Source: Anaerocolumna cellulosilytica
Lineage (GTDB): Bacteria; Bacillota; Clostridia; Lachnospirales; Lachnospiraceae
Direction: 5' to 3'
Length of the DNA stretch: 64,000 nucleotides
Assembly (NCBI RefSeq): GCF_014218335.1
Contig: NZ_AP023367.1
Location: 2,667,501 to 2,731,500, forward strand
The stretch's first letter is position 1, and each line of letters begins with the position of its first letter. The notes beneath the pieces are model-generated. The model was not told the DNA's origin and searched no databases. It worked only from the letters and a program-made list of their open reading frames with translations. Shown here one piece after another: positions 60,013-64,000 of this stretch. The position numbers were made by a program, and so were the translations under genes.

Positions 60013-60780
60013 ATGGAACGAATGCCTGCGTTGTTTATAGGACATGGTTCTCCTATGAATGCAATTGAAGAAAATACCTTTGTAAAAGAGTGGAAAGCCC
60101 TGAAAGATAAACTTCCTCATCCAGAGGCAATCTTATCTGTATCTGCCCACTGGTTTACAAGCGGTACCAAAGTTTCGGATTCAAGAGCGCCTGAAACAAT
60201 TTATGATATGTACGGTTTTCCGAAAGAACTATATGAAATTATTTATAAGGCAAAAGGAGCACCACAGTTTGCCCATAAAACCCAGCAAATTATCAGCCGT
60301 CAGGTTGCTATTGATAATACATGGGGTTATGACCACGGTACTTGGTCCGTTCTGCACAGAATATATCCAGAAGCTGATATCCCTGTGTTTCAGCTTAGTG
60401 TAGATAGAAATGCCTCGGTCCTGGAGCATTATAAAATTGGTCAGGAGCTGACAAAACTTCGAGAACAAGGGGTTTTGATTTTTGGTAGTGGTAACGTGGT
60501 ACACAATTTAGCCAGAATTAGTTGGGAGATGGAGGGTGGCTATACTTGGGCAGAAGAATTTGATGCCTATATCAAAGAAAATATAGTAAGCCGAAAGGAT
60601 GACAATGTTCTGAATTATCACAAGATAGGTACCTCCTCAACCTTAGCCTTTACTTCCCTAGATCATTATGCACCATTACTGTATGTTTTGGGAGCCTCCC
60701 ATAAGTCAGAACAGATTACAGTATTTAATGATTCCTGTATTTTAGGTTCACTTTCTATGACCAGTTATCTGTTCGAATAG
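60013..60780 (+). CDS. DODA-type extradiol dioxygenase (YgiD-like)
   Basis: A 255-residue member of the LigB/DODA family. Metal ligands are expected at His in FIGHGSPMN, His in SVSAHWFTS and His in WGYDHGTWSVL; GSGNVVHNL follows. The Escherichia coli homologue YgiD cleaves L-DOPA between carbons 4 and 5. In an anaerobe the O2-dependent reaction would be unusual, so the physiological role is open. ATG 60013 is used because GGAGG lies between it and the earlier ATG at 60001. Confidence 0.87.
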   Translation: MERMPALFIGHGSPMNAIEENTFVKEWKALKDKLPHPEAILSVSAHWFTSGTKVSDSRAPETIYDMYGFPKELYEIIYKAKGAPQFAHKTQQIISRQVAIDNTWGYDHGTWSVLHRIYPEADIPVFQLSVDRNASVLEHYKIGQELTKLREQGVLIFGSGNVVHNLARISWEMEGGYTWAEEFDAYIKENIVSRKDDNVLNYHKIGTSSTLAFTSLDHYAPLLYVLGASHKSEQITVFNDSCILGSLSMTSYLFE

Positions 60781-60878
60781 TAGATTCCTATATTATTAAA
60801 TACAATGAATAACCTTAATTAAAAGTCATGCCAAATAATACGGCATACAATAGGAGCTAGTACAATTAAATATAACAA

Positions 60879-60967
60879 AGAAAGGAATGCCACATATTGC
60901 TTCTTCACACTTTTATTTGTGGCAGTAACACATTTGTAAATAGTTGTGTTATGTAATGGGTGCTTAT
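60879..60967 (+). repeat. Long-form leader element (copy 6) upstream of pirin
   Basis: AAAGAAAGGAATGCCAC, then TTATTTGTGGC; GCCAC (60889-60893) can pair with GTGGC (60919-60923). P3 is GTAACACA (60925-60932) with TGTGTTAT (60945-60952). GTAATGGGTGCTTAT leads to ATG, 15 nt after P3. The P1 5' arm is not recognisable. Confidence 0.72.
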
Positions 60968-61798
60968 ATGAGTAAATGTAATATTAAAAAAATTATACGT
61001 GGGCAAAGAGCGGTTGATGGTGCCGGTGTTCACCTTGTTCGGGTATTAGGAAGCGATGATATGAAAGATTTTGATCCTTTTTTAATGTTGGATTCTTTTG
61101 ATTCTGTAAATCCCTCCGACTATACTGCAGGATTTCCCATGCATCCTCATCGGGGAATAGAAACAATCACCTATCTGATAGCCGGTGAAATTGAACACGA
61201 AGATAGTCTTGGGAATAAAGGGTCTATACATTCCGGAGAGACGCAATGGATGACTGCTGGCAGCGGTATCCTTCATCAAGAGATGCCTCAGGCCTCCGAC
61301 AGAATGCTTGGCATCCAACTATGGTTAAACCTGCCCCGGAATGAAAAAATGACAGAACCTGCTTACTTTAGCATAACGGAGGAAATGATTGCTAAAACCA
61401 CACAGGAAGAGGTGGAGATTAAAGTTATATCCGGTACATTTGGCAGTACTGCTGGCATTGTACCTAAGCATATTCCAGCTACTCTTTTCGATATTTTATT
61501 ACCTCCCGGAAAAGAGCTTTTAGTTCCAGTAAAAAGTGATGAAACTGCATTTATTTTCTTAATCGAAGGAGATACAATCTTAGAAGGTAAAAGGGTTTCT
61601 GAAAAGTCAGCTATTTTATATGATAAGGGAGATGAAATTGTTGTTCTTGCACCTCAAGATTCTCCATCCAGAGTCTTATTCTTCTCCGGTAAACCACTCC
61701 ATGAACCAATTGCCTGGGGAGGTCCAATTGTAATGAATACAAAGGAAGAATTAGGAGTTGCTTTTGAGGAACTAAGAAAAGGTACTTTTATTAAATAG
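60968..61798 (+). CDS. Pirin family protein
   Basis: A 276-residue bicupin. The N-terminal metal site is visible in FPMHPHRGIETITYLIAGEI (His-X-His and Glu) and LHQEMP; the C-terminal cupin has lost its ligands, as is usual for pirins. Bacterial pirins include quercetin 2,3-dioxygenases and redox-linked regulators; the activity here cannot be told. ATG 60968 is chosen for its 15-nt distance from the leader hairpin. A terminator-like hairpin follows. Confidence 0.9.
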   Translation: MSKCNIKKIIRGQRAVDGAGVHLVRVLGSDDMKDFDPFLMLDSFDSVNPSDYTAGFPMHPHRGIETITYLIAGEIEHEDSLGNKGSIHSGETQWMTAGSGILHQEMPQASDRMLGIQLWLNLPRNEKMTEPAYFSITEEMIAKTTQEEVEIKVISGTFGSTAGIVPKHIPATLFDILLPPGKELLVPVKSDETAFIFLIEGDTILEGKRVSEKSAILYDKGDEIVVLAPQDSPSRVLFFSGKPLHEPIAWGGPIVMNTKEELGVAFEELRKGTFIK

Positions 61799-61864
61799 AG
61801 TTTGGGTACTTTTTTGGTTCTGAAAGCTTTAAGATAAATCGTATATTACTTGAAGTTGACACAC

Positions 61865-61890
61865 GAGCCGCATTAAAGCGGCTCATTTTG
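61865..61890 (+). terminator. Terminator after pirin
   Basis: GAGCCGC (61865-61871) and GCGGCTC (61878-61884) form a stem followed by ATTTTGC. In the remaining gap to 62198 I see an extended -10 (TGGTATAAT at about 61925) and an AAACTGTTTTTG/CAAAGACAGTTT helix before the response regulator. Confidence 0.65.
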
Positions 61891-62096
61891 CATTCATGAA
61901 TCTTATAAATTCTTTATAATTGTATGGTATAATTTCACTATAAATGAACTTTACGCACTTGGATGTTTCAAGCTTTCATTAAAGCTGGCAGACACAATGA
62001 CTACTATATAGATATATATACTTGCGGAATCACTCTCTTGAAAGAAAGTAGCAGGCAAAATTATTAAAATAAAATGGGGGGACTGCCTATAATCAT

Positions 62097-62165
62097 AAAC
62101 TGTTTTTGATGATTTTGACTAGTTCCATTACATTCATACAATGTCATTCAAAGACAGTTTCGCAA
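62097..62165 (+). other. Long-range helix in the leader of the response regulator gene
   Basis: AAACTGTTTTTG (about 62097-62108) and CAAAGACAGTTT (about 62150-62161) can form a 12-bp helix with one G-T pair. CGCAACTACCTATG follows, faintly like the sequence after the xpt leader helix. No known RNA family is recognised. Confidence 0.35.
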
Positions 62166-62198
62166 CTACCTATGTTAAGAAAAGAAAGGTGATTTGAC

Positions 62199-62909
62199 TT
62201 GAGCAAAATACTTATTATTGATGATGAAGAGGAATTAGTAGAACTCCTAAAGGACGAACTTCATGCCAGAGGTCATGAAGTACTAACTGCTTATGATGGT
62301 ATAGCAGGTATAAACTTGGCCGAGAAACATCCAGATCTTATTCTTTTAGATGTCATGCTTCCCGCATCGGATGGATTTACCGTTTGCAGAACCATACGTG
62401 AAAAGGTATTATGTCCTATATTATTTATGAGTGCAAGGCAATCGGAAGCAGACCGGGTAAGAGGGTTGACACTCGGAGGCGATGATTATATTGTAAAGCC
62501 CTTTACATTGAGAGAATTAATGGCTCGTATTGAAGCTAATTTAAGGCGTGAACAAAGAGCACACTATGTAAATAAAGAACAAAAGCGCACAAAATTATAT
62601 TTTGGCATATTGGAACTGAATTTAATAGAACGCACACTTACCATCAATAATCAAAATATAATACTAACCAGGCGTGAATATGATATTGTTGAATTTCTTG
62701 GCATGCATAGCGGACAGGTTTTTTCCAGAGAACAAATCTATGAGAAGATTTGGGGCTATGACGCAGACGGTGATTCCAATACTGTTGTTGAACATATAAA
62801 GAAAATCCGTTCAAAACTCCACACTGCTGACTCAGAAACAGAATATCTGTCTACCGTATGGGGAATTGGATACAAATGGAATAAAATCCGTGGAAAGGAT
62901 GCTCTATGA
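62199..62909 (+). CDS. OmpR-family response regulator
   Basis: A 236-residue response regulator. The receiver domain has acidic pair Asp8-Asp9 (IIDDEEE), phosphoacceptor Asp51 (LILLDVMLP) and Lys in DDYIVKPF. The C-terminal winged helix has LTRREYDIVEFL and NTVVEHIKKIRSKL. It starts with TTG behind AGAAAGGTGA. Its stop overlaps the histidine kinase start (ATGA), so the pair is translationally coupled. Confidence 0.93.
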   Translation: MSKILIIDDEEELVELLKDELHARGHEVLTAYDGIAGINLAEKHPDLILLDVMLPASDGFTVCRTIREKVLCPILFMSARQSEADRVRGLTLGGDDYIVKPFTLRELMARIEANLRREQRAHYVNKEQKRTKLYFGILELNLIERTLTINNQNIILTRREYDIVEFLGMHSGQVFSREQIYEKIWGYDADGDSNTVVEHIKKIRSKLHTADSETEYLSTVWGIGYKWNKIRGKDAL

Positions 62910-64000
62910 TGAAGCATCCTAAAGTTAGTAATAAGCCCATTAAAGTACAAGTCAGGCGTACATTCTTAAAAATCATTGCTGCCAGTGTACTGGCAACCGC
63001 AATCACATATATTCTAACCCTGATACTGCTTATTTATCATGAACAAAATACTATACTTCCGGCTAACTATTATGAACAACAAATTCCTGCCATCTATAAG
63101 TACATTGAAAAAAAAGGAGAAGTATTGTTAGGCTCATCAGAAAAAGACCGATTGGAAGAAATCATTCCGATAGAAGGCATGGAGTATCAGGTGTTAAACG
63201 CTGCCGGCGACATCCTATACGGCACGTATAATGCTACTGTTATCAATAATTCAAAAGATATATACTATAAACTCAATAAAACAGAAGGATATAAAGGCAG
63301 CTATATACACTATATCCCTGTTCTAAGCGCAGATGATAACAAAACTCTGCAAGGGGTCGTTTTATTAATTTACGATCTTAAGTTAGGTTATACTAATAAT
63401 TATTATCGGTTTATATACACCTTTGCTTTTACAACTGCATTACTACCACCTTTTATATACATCATTCTGTTTACGCTGATTTTTTCAAAACGTTTTGCCA
63501 ATGGTATTAACAAACCACTAAGTATGCTAATGACAGCATATCAAAAAGTAGGCGAAAAAGATTTGGATTTTGAAATAATTTATGAGTCCGGTGATGAATT
63601 AGGACAGTTATGTAATGCTTTTAACAAAATGAAAGAGGCGTTAAAGCACTCTTTGGAATACCAGTGGAAATTGGAACAGGAACGGATAGATACCATCCAA
63701 AATCTGGCTCATGATTTGAAAACTCCTATCTCAAACCTTATGATATATGCAGAATCTCTATTAAGTCAGGACAACCATTCGAATGATAAGTTGAACCGTT
63801 ATCTTCAGGTCATACATGATAATGCAGAGCGCAGTGTCCAACTTGTCAGTCAGATGCAATACACCACTGATCTTGAATATGATGAAAGTCATCTGTTACT
63901 TGCTCCCGTTAACATAACTGATTTTGTGCATGCTAAATTAGCAGAATACGAGCTTAAAGCAAGCCGTAAGAAAATAATAATTACGTTTAATTCCTCAAAT
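62906..64000 (+). CDS. Sensor histidine kinase, 5' part
   Basis: The frame is open from ATG 62906 (or 62909) to the right edge, about 365 codons. The N-terminal membrane helix is at about 22-45 (IIAASVLATAITYILTLILL), followed by an extracellular sensor region of about 120 residues. A second helix lies near 175-195. A HAMP domain (NKPLSMLMTAYQ, SGDELGQLCNAFNKMKEAL) leads to the H-box QNLAHDLKTPISN with the phosphorylated His at about residue 268. The ATP-binding domain lies beyond the window. It is the partner of the overlapping response regulator; the stimulus is unknown. Confidence 0.92.
   Translation, partial: MMKHPKVSNKPIKVQVRRTFLKIIAASVLATAITYILTLILLIYHEQNTILPANYYEQQIPAIYKYIEKKGEVLLGSSEKDRLEEIIPIEGMEYQVLNAAGDILYGTYNATVINNSKDIYYKLNKTEGYKGSYIHYIPVLSADDNKTLQGVVLLIYDLKLGYTNNYYRFIYTFAFTTALLPPFIYIILFTLIFSKRFANGINKPLSMLMTAYQKVGEKDLDFEIIYESGDELGQLCNAFNKMKEALKHSLEYQWKLEQERIDTIQNLAHDLKTPISNLMIYAESLLSQDNHSNDKLNRYLQVIHDNAERSVQLVSQMQYTTDLEYDESHLLLAPVNITDFVHAKLAEYELKASRKKIIITFNSSN

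Overview
The window reads as the chromosome of a low-GC, anaerobic, plant-polysaccharide-degrading Firmicute of the Lachnospiraceae, closely resembling Lachnoclostridium (Clostridium) phytofermentans. That is an inference from gene content and from remembered resemblance; no database was searched. Supporting signs are AT-rich DNA with consensus sigma-A promoters, GGAGG-type ribosome sites, a T-box leader, and a B12-independent glycyl-radical diol dehydratase inside a bacterial microcompartment (BMC) locus for deoxysugars.

Layout. 1-2.6 kb: the end of a class III fructose-bisphosphatase, a DegV fatty-acid-binding protein and an autoregulated MarR regulator. 3-21.7 kb: rhamnulokinase, rhamnose isomerase, a decayed rhamnose-binding-protein gene, then a long BMC operon. 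It encodes an aldolase, an HbpS/GlcG-like protein, PduP, an alcohol dehydrogenase, four hexameric shell proteins, PduL, a vertex protein, PduS, a PduT-like shell protein, a DeoR regulator, a glycyl-radical enzyme with its activase, PduU, a PduV/EutP GTPase and an AraC regulator. Rhamnose (and fucose) is phosphorylated and cleaved to DHAP and lactaldehyde. Lactaldehyde is reduced to 1,2-propanediol and dehydrated to propanal in the shell, giving propanol and propionyl-phosphate. 21.8-31.7 kb: assorted genes, including an esterase, a patatin-like protein, an Fe-S aldo/keto reductase, an exported flavoprotein reductase with a MerR-type promoter, and a chemoreceptor. 31.7-39.2 kb: tryptophan operon trpEGDCFBA behind a tryptophan T-box. 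39-47.3 kb: amine oxidase, xanthine phosphoribosyltransferase, a heterodimeric ABC exporter, holA and tRNA-Ser(CGA). 47.3-64 kb: gene remnants, a GH43 enzyme, a Mg2+ P-type ATPase with a leader and attenuator-like terminator, an AraC/glycoside hydrolase pair, a ferredoxin/NapH-like pair, a PocR-domain chemoreceptor, a dioxygenase, a pirin, and a two-component system running off the end.

The most striking thing is not a protein. A family of structured elements recurs in the 5' leaders of at least a dozen functionally unrelated genes, on both strands and inside operons. The long form has helix P1 (GGTTGAA/TTCAACC type) whose loop carries AAAGGA(A)TGCCAC; the GCCAC can pair with a downstream GTGGC to make a pseudoknot. 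A short form lacks the pseudoknot. Both end in a hairpin P3 whose sequence differs at every locus while its pairing is kept, followed by AGATGGGAG or GCAATGGGTG and a start codon 14-17 nt after the hairpin. The pairings are visible by eye; the function is unknown to me.

Several long reading frames begin too far upstream. Start sites were moved to codons with a proper ribosome site (fucA, the alcohol dehydrogenase, trpD, trpF, trpB, the first ABC subunit, pirin, and others), and the constant hairpin-to-ATG distance supports many of these choices.
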